From: Gonocerus acuteangulatus
Lineage: Eukaryota; Arthropoda; Insecta; Hemiptera; Coreidae
Length of the DNA: 64,000 nt
NCBI GenBank assembly: GCA_946811695.1
Contig: OX328127.1
Coordinates: 46,119,611-46,183,610 of the forward strand
Direction of reading: 5' to 3'
Numbering within the stretch: the first letter of the stretch is position 1; every line of letters begins with the position of its first letter. The translations under genes were made by a program, and so were the position numbers. Positions 32,338 through 45,236 of this stretch are shown here, one piece after another. Under the pieces are notes generated by a model, which worked only from the letters and a program-made list of their open reading frames with translations, was not told the DNA's origin and did no database searches.

Positions 32338-33199
32338 CCTTAAATCAGCAACATTCCACGAAAATATGTGCCTTCCTATCTTTCACTGGGCCGGTATCCG
32401 TTGAGGCAGTATGGAATGCTCTGGCTACAGGACCAACATCTTCCTACTGGACTCTTCAGAGATTTAGGGCGACGGCGAATTTCAAACTTTTTCAGTGCAG
32501 CTGAAGGCCGCTCCGCTTGTATTCTTCTCCATCTTCTTGTAGGTCTTCTTCATCGGACTGCATGTGTCGTCGGCCACATATTCTTTCTTCTTGTCCTCGC
32601 TAAGCTTCGAAGCTCCGTTGGTTTTCATTAAACTTTACTCCTCTCCAGCTGTACGAGGGAGTAGAGCTTTCCATTCACTATAGACCAGGGCGAATCTGTA
32701 AGAACGAAGCTATAGTTGGATGTTGAGAGGGGGCTAGATAATTTTTACGGGAATATCCCAGGACCTCATAAAACAATAATTGAGGTATGCGTCAATCGAC
32801 TATTTCTCGAAATATATTTTTTTAAAGTAAAAATACGGTTTCTTGTACTTCTTTCGCTCATAACACTGAAGGTATTCATGCTAGAGACCTTCCCAAGGAG
32901 TTAAAAGATTCGTAATAAAGATTTTTATATTTTTTCAACAAAATTGAACTCATTGAACGTCATTGGAAAATACTTAAAAAGACGTTCAATATGACCCTTT
33001 AGGTATTCAGTTTTGGCTTTACAGATCCTGAGACTCGCTATGTCAAAGCGTTTTTAAGCAGTTTTTAACGCCTCTTTCAGATTTCAAATTGGGTTAAAAT
33101 TCGTGAAAATATTCAATTCGTTAAAAACTATCAAAAAATCCTGAAGCCGTCCTAATTTACCGAATTTTAATCTGTTTTTAAACACTTGATTGTCATATT
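32338..33199. other. unannotated stretch
   Basis: A GC-richer segment at 32370-32640 has open frames on both strands but no motif known to me. Confidence 0.4.
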
Positions 33200-33740
33200 T
33201 TTTTAAAAAAAGAAAATATTTCAAATATGCAAAGTATGCCGTTTGGGTTTTGCAACAATTTGAAAAATATATTTTTTTCGCAAATACCTCAATTGCCAAA
33301 TTATTTTGCAATAACTATCAAACATAGTGGGTGTGCGATTAAAACAACATGTAGTTGGTTGTTTTTTCCTCGAATATGAAAGCCCTAAATGCATTTTAAG
33401 TTGCCAGAAAAATTATATAAATAATGTGTATTTTTTTCCCTGTTATTTATACGAATTGCTATTTTGCTCACCTGCGAAACAATTTTAACATTTATAAATA
33501 ATTTAACATTATGGAAAATGTTATTAGGAATCTTTTGACGCATTGGGAAGGTCTCTGAACTGAATACTTTTGGGTCTAGGAATAAAAGAACTTAAAAAAA
33601 AAACGTGATTTTGTCGTTTTTGTTTTCATTAAAAACAAATGTTCCAGGAAATTTTTGATTTACATTTACCTCAATTATTGTTATATTAAGCCTTCCGAAG
33701 ATATTCCCGCAAAAATTAGCCTGTACTCTCTCAACATCCA
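33200..33740 (+). repeat. dispersed repeat family D, copy 2
   Basis: Counterpart of 29970-30400: CCCTAAATGCATTTTAAG, ATGTTCCAGGAAATTTTT, CTCAATTATTGTTAT and TCTCTCAACATCC appear in the same order, with an extra stretch in the middle. Confidence 0.55.
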
Positions 33741-34904
33741 ACTAAAAAGAGATGCGCCATTATCTATTATGAGTTTATCCCTTCTCAATATTGCACGAAT
33801 GTTTTTTTTTAATATATTTATACGTATTTTAATTATAATATTTTTATTGAGGAAGGCGTTTTTCATATAGTTTTTATGTTTGCGTCACAATGTATGAATT
33901 CGAAAGGAAATATATGGGAAAAAGCTTGCTTGGCTAGATAAAGTTGACTATTGGAATTGTAGGTTGAGGTTGGCGAGACAAGTAAAAGAGCACTGAAATA
34001 GAGAGTATTGAAGTTGTGGAATGATAAGGAACTCTGCAAAAGGGGGAATGAGGGAACAAAACAGGATTTTTACCCGCGTTTGACGCTATCAGCTGGCCGG
34101 CTGCATATCGCTCTCCCACACACTTCTATAGCAGGCCTTTCTCTTACTTTCCTCTGTCGTCTATGAATATCTTAGAAGTCCGCAGCATCATTTCTAGAAG
34201 GCTGACAAAGAATGAAAATAGATATGCTTCTATTTGTGGGGACTTCAATATAATATAAGAAGTCAACGCATAGTTGTGATTGGTCTAAGTGAAAACGTCA
34301 GAGATTTGGAATGCTTTTTGGCAGCCTTCTTCAACTAAAAAATAAATATGCATAGTTAAAAACGAATATGCAATTGTTACAACCTGAATACTCCATTAAC
34401 GGACTTTGATTCTGCTGTCCTGATGAGTTAATCGCCTCCGTCGCGGAACTCATAATAAATTAAATAAATAAGTTAGAAACGAGTGTAATCAAAACAGTAT
34501 GAAATATTTATCATAATAATAGGTTAGAAAGCTATAGTATAAGTGAAAATTAGGTAAGCAAAGGTTTTTGTTTATGAACAAACCGATTAGTAGTTTTATA
34601 CAAAACATAGTTCAGAGTAAGTATAAAAATTAACGAAGGTCCAAATTAAAAAAATGACAGAGAAACAAATTAACATCAGTACATTGGCAAAGAAACACAC
34701 AAACATAAGAGTATTGTTTTAAAAAAGAACTAATTTATAATAATACATAATGTAATATATACCACTAATAAGTGGTGCCATAGATAAGTGTTAGAGGGTA
34801 GGATTCCTCAAGGGTGCAAAAAAGAAATTACTAGGTGTCCTAGGTTACTAGGCGTTAAAAGGAGGCTGGAAAGGTGCTAATGTTTTGGAACACCCAAGTG
34901 ATGA
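33741..34904. other. unannotated stretch
   Basis: No gene or clear repeat recognised. Confidence 0.5.
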
Positions 34905-34909
34905 CGAAG

Positions 34910-35504
34910 CACAGTGGGGCCAAACGACATTTCGTGTTTCAAAAAAGGCTACAGCCCCCAAATCTTAACCGATTTCATTGCATTTTTATTTTTTTAAATG
35001 AAAGCTAATAAAATTTAGAACAGCCACATTTTTGTATTTTTTTCTCCCATTTATTAAATTATCTGTAAATAATTCACGAACTTTTACAATTGAACGTAAA
35101 ATAATATTTCATTTTACATCTAACTTAATATCAACACTTGATATCGTTGAAATTAAGCATATTATTTCAATTAATCTCATTGTTGAATTAAGATAGATTT
35201 AAGTTTTTGTAGATGTGTCAGTTTGATTGTTTCAAGTATAATCAGAATTAGAATGTTTAATTTCAATGATATCAGTGCTGGTATTAAGTTAGATGAAAAA
35301 TAAAATATTATGTTATGTTCAATTGTAAAAGTTCCTGAATTATTTGCACTTAATTTAATAAACAGGGGAAAAAAGAAACTCTGGCAAGACAAAGTTGTTC
35401 TAAATTTTATTAGCTTTCGTTTTAAAAATAATGCATTCAAATCGGATAAGATTTAGAGGCTGTAGCCTTTTTTGAAACACAAAATGTCGTTTAGCCCCAC
35501 TGTG
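34910..35504. mobile_element. Transib-like foldback element
   Basis: Both ends read inward CACAGTGGGGCYAAACGACA, and similarity continues through nearly the whole element, giving arms of about 280 bp. The 5-bp flanks are CGAAG (34905-34909) and CGTAG (35505-35509), a target duplication with one difference. Transib elements have CAC-starting ends like the V(D)J heptamer CACAGTG and make 5-bp, CG-rich target duplications. No transposase is encoded. A hAT origin is less likely because no 8-bp duplication is seen. Confidence 0.6.
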
Positions 35505-35509
35505 CGTAG

Positions 35510-38139
35510 GGAGCCTGGGAAAAAAATAGTATAATATATATTTGCCCGGCTTTTCTGCAACCATTAGTATTGATAAATGTGCCAATTGTCAATGCCTAGG
35601 GGCCATAGAATATCAACTGAAAATTGATATTGTCTGTTCGTGACCTGGTGATCTTGATTATTTGGATATATCCTGGCTCCATTCAGGAAACTCAATGCTA
35701 GTTCAATCATGAGTCCTTACCTAATATCTTGACCAGCAAAACGAAAGGCATTCCTAAATAAAGTATTCTAAAATACAATTTTTCTTCAATCAAGTGCTAT
35801 TAATTCCAGTAAATTCATAAAACAGTCCTAAAATATGCTCTATTTACTCTTTCGACTTGATCTTTTAAGTTCCAATTAATAATGTTACTATATAAAGAGA
35901 AGTATTTTCATTTTTTCGAGGTGAGTATATCCAAAACAAAATTCAAAACATCCTTCTGGTATGATCTAATTAAATAGATATTATTTTCACTTTATTTCTT
36001 TTGCCCTCAAAAGAAATGATTATTTTCAGGTTTATTATTTCAAAGGTTTATCTAAATAAGACACGGTTTTCAGCTTTGAATTTCAATTATTTTTTTTTAA
36101 TATTTTGAAGAAACGCTGTAAACTGTTTACAATGGCTCCCTATAATTAATCATGCCTTGTTCATACTTGATATTTTAATTCTGATCATATACATTTTTCC
36201 CTTTAAAAAGCATATAATCTTTCTGCAGAATCACTGCTATAATGACATATCGTCAAAGCCCTGCATTAAGTGCTTTGGCTAGAGCTAAGGACTTTCTATA
36301 AAACTCAATATTGTGAAATACTCCTTTTTTATTATTTAATACCTACAATGTTCTGAATTGAAATTAATTATAAATAGGTGCAATTCTTATATTGTATTCA
36401 ACTACAAGACTCTCTCTTCTTCCCTTACTGGTATGTCAACTAATTAAATTTAGACTACTATATATATGGATAATACTAAAATAATACTATATAAAAAAAT
36501 ATGAAAAAATAATACTATATAATATATATGGATAATTAGCACACATAATATAATTTAGTTAAATGTTTAGCCACTTTACTGTACTATTAATTGCAACAGC
36601 GTTCCCGAATCAATCCCTTACGCCTTTCACATGAAAAGGTAAACCACTATGTGAGACTTGCATCGTATCTATTACTGTAAAACACATACTAACAGACTGC
36701 GTTAAATGCGAAAAATTACAGGTACCCCGAATACTCAGTGAACTTTTGTCATTTATTTACGCACCTCAGTTACATACAATAATGTAATACCTCACAGAAC
36801 CCACAATTTCAGCCTAGCAAAAATGTATCACGATAATTGTCGACTTATATATTCTCCAATCAATTTTGTTACGTTTTATTGCATAATCCATTACCTAACA
36901 ACTATATTCACCCCCACTCTTGCATGGTTTCTGTTTGTTTGCTCTCATATTGCTTATCCAAAGGGCAACCACTTGTTTGTAAATATTTGTATAAGAAACT
37001 ATACAATATTATATTAATATCTAAATTATTATTATTTTTTTTTTAAATTATTCCAAAATCAGAATTTATAATTTCCTGTAAATAATAATAACGGTGGTAC
37101 AAATTTATTTATTTATTTTACAAATTTATTTTTTTAAACTTTTCTTCTTATGATGCTTTCTGATATTATATTGTATACTTTGTTTCTTTAAAAGCAAAAG
37201 TTCGGACCGTTAGTGCCCGGTCCAAATTAATAGTTTGTATCTGTAATGACCCCCCCCCCCATTTAAAATCGATCTATTTTGAGGACGGTAAGGATAGTCA
37301 AATATCCTTCTCGTCCTCAGAAATGTATCCTCCACGAAACGGGACTCTTCTCCTAAAGAAGGCTTGTCAAAACGTTGACGTAAATAACCACATTTTAACT
37401 ATAAAATGTAGTTTTTATTTGAATTGCTTGCTTTTGGATTTTAAAAAAATATACAACAGTAACCTAAAGGTTACCCTTGTACAACCCCAGCAAATCCGAT
37501 GTTCACAAGCCTACGGACGAACAGGACTCCGTTGCCCATAGATATGGGTCAGACGTGGCTCGGCCTCCGTCACAACCCTCCAGATCGATGTAACCTCCAC
37601 CCCAACTCCGTCCTTCTGTCTTCTTCCTACCCCCCCTCCCACATCATCCACAGCACACACACTTAGCCTGTTTGAATACGTATTAAGTATGCGTGTGTTT
37701 AAAACCGGCGTTATACACAATTATCAATATATTTCCGTTGCTTTAAATAATTCGCAAGATGCTTCCTGCAAAAAACTTCTGTAATTTTGAATCGGCAAAA
37801 TATTTCGTACGATAACGTTCGCGTTTACCAAATTTTTGTACTTCCTATAAAATCAAACACTCAATGATTTTACTCCCATTAATCGTTTCTGATAATTTAA
37901 GGAACCCAATAATATCCTAATGAAATTTTCGTAACATTAGATTTCCCTAGATAGAACCTCCAATATATATAAGTACATATGGTGCCCAAAACCAGCCGTC
38001 CACCCCCTAAAAAAGCCAGATTTCAACTCAACATTCGTTTGGGCTATTCAGAGAAAAAATTCATTTATTTCAGACAGGACATGTCTATTTGTCCACGGAT
38101 TTGGATTCTGTATAAAAAAAAACGAACATTTTATTTTTA
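35510..38139. other. unannotated 2.6-kb stretch
   Basis: AT-rich and mostly featureless. Contains a C run at 37249-37260. At 37280-37318 there is a two-part hairpin: GAGGACG with CGTCCTC outside, and AAGGATA with TATCCTT inside. Confidence 0.45.
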
Positions 38140-38222
38140 AAATTATTTGATAAAAGGTATGCAGTGTACACTAACCACATTCTGAAGAATGTGCCTTGTT
38201 ATGCAGCTCCTGCGTGACGGAC
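38140..38222 (-). repeat. dispersed repeat family A, copy 2
   Basis: Reverse complement begins GTCCGTCACGCAGGAGCTGC and continues with an ATAACAAGGCACATTCTTCA block like copy 1. Confidence 0.65.
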
Positions 38223-39740
38223 GTTTTTGTATTTTATATCGAAAGTTATAACACTAGTTCAAAATATATCATAAATGTGGAGTAAATGTTTTAAAAAAAT
38301 ATCCCACCTGGATTGCTTTTATTTCTTTGGTACACCATTTAAGGTTGTTTGAAAACAGTTTGCATTCAGTCATGACCTGTGAACCACAACATCCTCTCCC
38401 TAAGTTCATTCACATGGAGAAGTTTTACGTTTCTTAAAGCATACCTAAAACGTCCTAGAAAATTCTTCATCACTAACGGCAATTTTATGGTGATGTTGAA
38501 TCTCCATAAAATTGCCTTCTCCTCGTATAAAGAAGCCTTGTAACAATCCAAAGCAATGCAGGTAAGATGATATTTATTAGTGCTGAATCAATACTGTGTA
38601 AATATTAGTGCACCGAGTTGGGTTAATTGTATCAGTTTTGAAGCTAATATTTGCCTAGGCTTGGCTAAAGCCATTCCCCCTCGGTACGTTGGCTTTATTA
38701 TTTCCTTTGTTTCCGCCCTTCTCTATAGAGTTTTCCATCTCTATATGAGGTTGGTATTCTAATTAACTTATTTTGTCTTCAATTATATTAGATGTATATT
38801 TTAATAAATCTTAAAATTCAAAAGGAGGGATGAGCGAGGCTACTGAGATTTTTGTTTGATTGGTCTTATTCTTCGGGGTGATAATTAAAATCAGGCAAAA
38901 ATGTTTTATTTGCACGTATCTTGGCCACAAATCCTAGAAGGAGTTTTACCAAAATGGCTCTTCGTTGCTTATGTATCGTCGATTCCCCCCATCTACTCCA
39001 CCTATGCTAATTTATCACACCAACGAGGTAAGATGGCATATAGTATTTATATAGAGTATATAATATAGAAGGTTATAAACATTGGAAGGTTATAAACATC
39101 TTTCCACGTAATTTAATACCCAAGGGAAACAAAAAAACAAAAATGTGAATTGACAAAGTTTTTCAAAAATTCCTTCATGAGTGTAACCTCAATAGCTACT
39201 TTCCTTCGGAGGAAAGTGCTAAAACGAAAACAAGGGGAAACACCCAAACGAAAAACCTGCTTGGGAGATTTGGACGGATTGCTACTTGATCGAAAAATGC
39301 CTCATACTTGTCCCCATCTCATTTCACTACCATGCTACAACAAAATGTCTCAGACAAACAAATTTCACTTTATTCTTCGGAAATCAGATTTTTTTTTTTT
39401 TTTTTTTTTTTTTTGTTTTGCAAACAATAATGAGACTGCGGATTTTTTTGGAAAAAGATGAATTTCTTTGAAGAAGATCTGGATGTAGGACTCAACGTCA
39501 AAGGCACGACAGTGCTCTCAACAAACCTTTGCTTAGAGTCACAATGCCAGCTTACCCCTACTGACCACAAACCCCGCTCTACCCTAATATAAATAAGATT
39601 AAAAAATTATAAATGATATCCGTTGACATTAAATTCCCCTTAACCCAACCAGCGATATGAATGATGTTGTTTAGAGTAGAACAAGGAGAGCAACAAAACA
39701 CGTAAATTCATAAGTAAAGTGAAACAAAATAATAAAAAAA
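38223..39740. other. unannotated stretch with dispersed repeat family B
   Basis: At 39163-39235, in reverse, lies a copy of a repeat also at 51098-51170 and 55125-55210 (TTTTAGCACTTTCC ... CTATTGAGGTTACACTC). A T run lies near 39391-39414. No gene recognised. Confidence 0.45.
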
Positions 39741-40162
39741 TCTATCTCGAAGGCTAGGTCAAAAACGTCTACCAGCTGTCCGTCTGTATATTTCATCCCT
39801 ATAAAAATCCACACCGTTTGTCCGGTTTCGATCATTCTTGGCACACAGTTAAATCTTGACCCGGGAATGTCGTAGGCCAGGTCAAAAACGTCTACCAGCT
39901 GTCTGTCTGTATGTTTGTTCCTTATTCAAATCCACACAGTTCTACCGATTTTGATCACGCTTGGCACACATGTAGGTCTTGATTCGGGAAGAGTCATAGA
40001 CTAGGTTAAAATCTTCTAGGACTCACGGGTTCGAAACAGTAAACCGGAATAGTTATAGATTTGCGTTATTATATTATAATATTACTTATTTGGTTTCTAA
40101 ATTAGTTTTGCTTTTCTAGATACAGAGAGTAGGTGTAGCATGGTACGCTGGGTAACAGCTCG
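39741..40162 (+). mobile_element. short non-autonomous Helitron
   Basis: Starts TCTATCTCGAAGG after an A and ends GGGTAACAGCTCG before a T. It holds two tandem copies of an internal unit of about 125 bp (CAGCTGTCTGTCTGTATG, ATCCACACAGTTCTACCG, TTGGCACACA). The 3-prime CTCG is a variant of CTAG. No coding capacity. Confidence 0.6.
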
Positions 40163-40172
40163 TATATATATA

Positions 40173-40230
<58 letters not shown>
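40163..40230. repeat. (TA)n microsatellite
   Basis: TA run joining the 3-prime end of a Helitron to a 5-prime-truncated SINE. Confidence 0.9.
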
Positions 40231-40232
<2 letters not shown>

Positions 40233-40553
40233 CTCAGTGGTAGAGCACTGGACTAATAAGTTGGAGGTCCTGAGTTCAAATCCCGAGCAAGCACTAAAGA
40301 TTTTTTCTCCTAGTGTCTTCGTTTATGGGTTGAATTCGGCCTCCCTGACCGTCCCTAGGCCAACCCAGCCTTTAATTAATTTAATAATGGGTACCTTGGG
40401 TGCTAATGACTCCAGCAGTCGAAGCAACCAAGGGGAAAATCAGGGGGCCGGAGCATAGTACTGACCACACTATCTCCCTAGTGTGCCGTATGGTCATGAA
40501 TCAGATACCTCTATAGTATCTGCCCCTCAAGGCCCTCGTGGCCTGTTACGGGG

Positions 40554-40558
<5 letters not shown>
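40231..40558 (+). mobile_element. tRNA-derived SINE family B
   Basis: Starts within the head at AGCTCAGTGGTAGAGCACTG and has box B GAGTTCAAATCCC. The body matches the copy at 16973 (GCATAGTACTGACCACACTA). It ends GTGGCCTGTTACGGGGC and TTTTA into a TA tract, so both edges are TA microsatellites. Confidence 0.8.

Positions 40559-40604
<46 letters not shown>
40559..40604. repeat. (TA)n microsatellite
   Basis: TA run at the 3-prime end of the SINE. Confidence 0.9.
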
Positions 40605-40612
<8 letters not shown>

Positions 40613-40627
40613 ATATGTATATATATT

Positions 40628-40790
40628 ATATATTTGTCTATTTGGATCAAAATTGTCAGATTTTGATGAAATTTGGTACACAAATTTTTTATTTAATTTA
40701 AAGTGTCAAGTTCGGTAAGCCAGTAGAATCCGCCTACCGGAGCACAGTTTTATGGGCGAAATTCCGCTAAAAAATCGTTGTGCCTTTTAA
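40628..40790 (+). repeat. dispersed repeat family C, copy 1
   Basis: GATTTTGATGAAATTTGGTA, TCAAGTTCGGTAAGCCAGTA and TCCGCCTACCGGA match 42771-42960 in the same order. Similar text occurs in many arthropod non-autonomous transposons. Confidence 0.6.
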
Positions 40791-41054
40791 ATCGATTTTA
40801 GCAGTAATATTTATTTGCCAGTAAAACACAATAATTTACGCGAGAAACAATTTTTGGTTGTTTTTCAAACATCATTCCGAGCGTAAGTCTAAAATCTAAA
40901 TTTTCCTGGGGATTTCATTGGATTTGGTGCTCTCATTTTTCCCAAAATATTCACTATATTTATCCCAGGCTTTCCAAATGACACTAAGCATGAGAACGTT
41001 ATGGAAGCGGGCTACGATGACACAGTTCCTGTGAATCAGATTTGTTTATATACA

Positions 41055-41059
<5 letters not shown>

Positions 41060-41117
<58 letters not shown>
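41060..41117. repeat. (TA)n microsatellite
   Basis: About 58 bp of TA. Confidence 0.9.
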
Positions 41118-41119
<2 letters not shown>

Positions 41120-42770
41120 CTAACTTGATCTGAATCGAATGTGATATTGATGTTTTGACCCGCTCCACTCCGCCCCATCTGTATCTTGTCACCCTTACCC
41201 CTCTGGTTATGAGCAGCTGCTCCGTGTGAGTTTTCCCAAGCTATGAGGAAGCTTTTACGCCCTACAATCTGGTTAGTTGGAAAGCAACGACGAAGGGCCT
41301 GAGGCACCTCACTGCCCTAGACCCGGGCGTGAACCAATTTTTTAAAGTGGTCCATCAAGTCGTCGGTCAATATAAACGATTTTTTAAGGCTACGCTGTTT
41401 ACGTACAAGAACAAATTTTAACATGAATAAAACCCTTACGTTGGTAAATAAACTTCGAAAGATTGCTTGTTGTGTCTCCCTGTGGACCATGCCTTTAATC
41501 TCCCCTGAGACAGGTTGACTTTTTTCAGCGACGGATTCCTATGGAGGAAGAGAGGAAACGCGCTAAAATGGATCGATTTTTATTAACTTTGCCGTCAAAA
41601 TATTTCGACTCAAGCAATTGGTCTGGACACACTATTTTTTGTGAGAAATTTGTTCGAAGAATTGTAATGCTGGAGGTTTTGCATACTGGTACAATTGTAA
41701 CTCCGGGTATTCATTTTATTAGTAATTTCTTTTGGAGAATGTAATGAAACCACTTTTAAGGCGATATCTTCCAAGAAAAGGGACGAAAACTAGATTACCC
41801 ACTAGATTATGAGTGTAGGAGATGACTCAAACTAAATATTCCACATGATATGATCGATTTGTTCATGGACACTAAACTACACAATCTCATTGATGACATC
41901 TTCTGAATAGCCAGTGGCTTTCAGGCATAAAATACATATTCAAACCTCTGATTATGGGAATAAGTGAATCAACATTTTTATCACAATACTGGTTCACTAG
42001 ACCGTATAGATACCATCTTGAAGGAGTGAAATTGCCAGAGTAGTGAACCACTTATAAATATATAAAGTAGGTATAGTATACAGATATCCAGGAGGCACTC
42101 AGCCCGGCTCTAATGACTTAAATGTCTAAAAGAAGAATACTATACTTAATGCATTATTTTAAAAAATGTTACCTTGATATATTTTCTAGGAGAGGATCTG
42201 TTTTAGTTTTCAGAACTTCAACAGTTATTGAGATGGACTAATGACAACGAACATATATGGAAGGATATGGCCGGGCTCCAGATACTGATAAATCTCAAGT
42301 GCTAGTCAAATAATCACATGATTACAAGGAGCTGTGATAATCAGCGGTGACGGGGCTGGTATCGGGGGGTACTTTAGGAGCAGATGATGGTTCAACAGCA
42401 CTCCTATCTCGGGATCAGATCTTCAACAGGTGTCTCTTTGTCTTTTCAAGAGCCCCTCGCCAGAGGACCAGCTTACTTTCTTCCACACCTAACTTGTTCT
42501 CATTATACCATACTTGGATCAGTGGATGTACAGGATAAATACCTAGTTAGTTCTGCAACAGGGAGAAGTAAACAAATTATAACAAAAACCTGTTCTTATT
42601 TCCTATTGCTTTGTCAGTATGAGGCTGAATTTGAAAGGCAAGAAATTGAATTTGCTTTAGAAAAGGTAGTTCTTTTTTTACCACGAAACCCGATTATGAG
42701 GTTGAACTCATGATTCAATCTGGAAGTGCTGACGCGTAAATTTCATGCTTCAGATCTCATAATCACGAAA
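41118..42770. other. unannotated stretch
   Basis: Frames up to about 109 codons occur but show no motif I recognise. Confidence 0.45.
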
Positions 42771-42960
42771 ATAACGTTGGTTCAAATTTGTGTGTATATA
42801 CATCTATGCGTTCGCTCTGTAGCTGCCTCAAAAATGGTCCGATTTTGATGAAATTTGGTACATAAATCTTTCGTCTAATTTCAAAGGTCAAGTTTGTTAA
42901 CCAGCATAATCCGTCCACTGGAACATGGCGTTTGGAAATTCGCGTAAAAAAATAGTAACG
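42771..42960 (+). repeat. dispersed repeat family C, copy 2
   Basis: GATTTTGATGAAATTTGGTA, TCAAGTTTGTTAACCAGCAT and TCCGTCCACTGGA, as in copy 1. Confidence 0.6.
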
Positions 42961-43389
42961 CCTACGTTTTTGTGTTGCTTTGCTTGTAGGTATTCGTTTT
43001 ATAGGTTTCATAACATAGCAAAATTGTTGATATCCCAGTTTAAACTTGAATTTTTCCTCGTCATTAGCCCTCAAATCGATCCTTCTTCTAAATTTGGAGA
43101 TGATCCTGAAATCCCTATGGAAAATCGATCAGATATATCCATTTTCAAAATGTCTTAAAATTTTCTCTTCAGCTCCGACTTCAGAGGTTCCAAATGTAGG
43201 CAACATGTAAAATTTGGATAGTGGCTGAATTTGCCCGTCCCAAGTTTCTTTCTTTTCAGGGAACGTAGACTCATTAACTATTGTATTGAAAAATTCTAAT
43301 TTCATTTAGCGCCTTCCAATATTAAGTTTCCATGGCCCTCTCAGATAGCGCGCGCACTTACTGGGGCTCAGTAAGTTTTCTTCAGTAAG

Positions 43390-44260
43390 TTTGGCGGTGT
43401 CGGATACGACACCCAGTATAAAAAATTACTTAATTTTCCAAATAACTATGTTAATTGCAATGAATACAAGTTTAACAAAATAAAGACATAATTATTATAA
43501 ATATATTTATAAGTAATTACAAAAATTAAAAAAAAAAAAATATTTCCTCAAAATAATATACAATATTTTTTTTTTATTTTTTGCTTGGCAGGACGGACAT
43601 ATTACTCTTTCATATTCGCCACGAATACTTTTATGTCGCTGAAGACATGTTTGGTTTCCCCTCCTGTTCTTTTTCCGTCCATAGAAGGAACATCTTCCAA
43701 GTCTTTCTGGACCTTGAAGGAGTTGTGGTGGAGGTGAGTGTACCCAGGATGCTTTAGATTTCATCTTGGAGTGTTTTTGGCCTGAGTAGATTTTTCAACC
43801 TTTCATTCGTCTAAGGTGTGACTAAAGAAAAAGCAAGTCTTCAAAAAGACTTCGGTTTCACAAAAACTTTCGTCACATTAAAGTTCTTCATCAGTTTCTT
43901 CAGCCTCTCACCGGTCCATTTCTTGTAAAATTTCTAATCGGTCCCGACAAACGATAACTTACCATATTAACCTGTAAAACAACGGTAAATAGTCATGAAA
44001 TAACTCCTTGAACCCTACATACACGATGAAAAAGTTGTCACGCATACATCAAGGCGGTGTCGTAACCGACACTGAAACTCAGTTTGTCACAGATTTACGA
44101 AAATTACGAGGAAGAATAAAGTTTAATGACTAGAAGTCAAGTTGGATGTCTAGAAGACTACTCATAGATAGGGTAATTCACGGTTACAACCCTCAACCTA
44201 TGCCCAGATAATCACTGTAAAAGAAATGAAACGGCAAGTGTCGTATTCGACACCTACTTG
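43390..44260 (-). pseudogene. piggyBac-like remnant, C-terminal zinc finger
   Basis: The minus strand (about 43570-43720) encodes GRCSFYGRKKNRRGNQTC, then LQRHKSIRGEYERVICPSC. Spacing resembles the cysteine-rich C-terminal finger of piggyBac transposases (R-C-x-x-C, then C-x-x-C/H, then C-x-x-C), with two expected cysteines replaced. No catalytic domain is left. Around it the motif GTGTCG, four bases, CGACAC occurs at about 43396, 44050 and 44237, which may be remains of the element's terminal sequences. The family call is from pattern memory only. Confidence 0.4.
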
Positions 44261-44323
44261 TCGAAGGAGGGTTAGAAAAGGAATAAAAGCATTTATTGGT
44301 AGGTTTTGATCTTTCGTGAAAAA

Positions 44324-44713
44324 TCTATATAAATATAAAAATCACGTGTCTGTTTATCTTTTTTTTTTTTTTTTTTTTGTTTGTTCCTTATATCAATCCG
44401 CACCGTTTGACCGACTTTGAACAAACTTGGCGCACAGGTAGGTCTTTATCCGGGAAGTCTCATAGAAAAAAAAAACGTGTACCAGCTGTCTGTCTGTAAG
44501 TTTGTTCCTTATACAAATCCACACCGTTCGACTGATTTTGACCAAACTTGGCACACAGGTAGGTGTCATAGGCTAGGTGTGAAAAAAATCTGTGAACGCG
44601 CAGGTACAGATTTGCATTATTAAATTTCAATATTACTTATTCGGTTTCTAATTTTGTTTTTGCTTTTCTAGTTGCAGAATGTAGGTGCAACATAGCATGC
44701 CGGGTAACAGCTA
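44324..44713 (+). mobile_element. short non-autonomous Helitron
   Basis: Starts TCTATATAAATATAAAAATC after an A and ends CCGGGTAACAGCTAG before a T. Contains two internal units (GTTTGTTCCTTATACAAATC, CACACCGTTCGACTG, TTGGCACACAGGTAGG). A poly-T run interrupts the first unit. Confidence 0.7.
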
Positions 44714-45236
44714 GTAGGTTGTATAAATCTATCATTTCTGACAGTATACTAAATAATTTAAATAAATTCTTGCCCTCATAATTTTTTGCAATAAATCAAT
44801 ATTTAATAACAAAATTGTTTACAATTTCCAGTTAATTTATTACTTAATGCGTTGAGTTCATCATTATTTTATTTTTTGTTGTACAAGATATGTACTGGCT
44901 TAAAAGTAAATTATGCATATTTACGGAATGCAAATAGCCTTATTAGTTATGAATGAAGTCATTGGACAAGTTCTTATAGGAATATTTAATGAAAACCAAT
45001 CAACGTTTATGATGCACAGAGACTTGATCAGGAATGTTTGTAGGACATTTTCTAGGCATTAATATGGAAAAAATATTATTTCGTTAGTAAAAAAATATAT
45101 GGCCTCCTTTCAATATAGGTATCAGGAAAAAGATCCTCAAAAAATAATAATACTAAATAATATAGGTGTCAAGAAAAGCCCAGAAACAGGCTTAGTCCCC
45201 TGTAGGTATGAGTAATGATACATTTATATATGACTT
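44714..45236. other. unannotated stretch
   Basis: No recognisable feature. Confidence 0.5.

Noticed and set aside
40077..40085. Another TAATATTAC, inside a Helitron copy
   Set aside because: It has no flanking stem and sits in AT-rich text where the word is expected by chance. Related Helitrons have only partial matches there.
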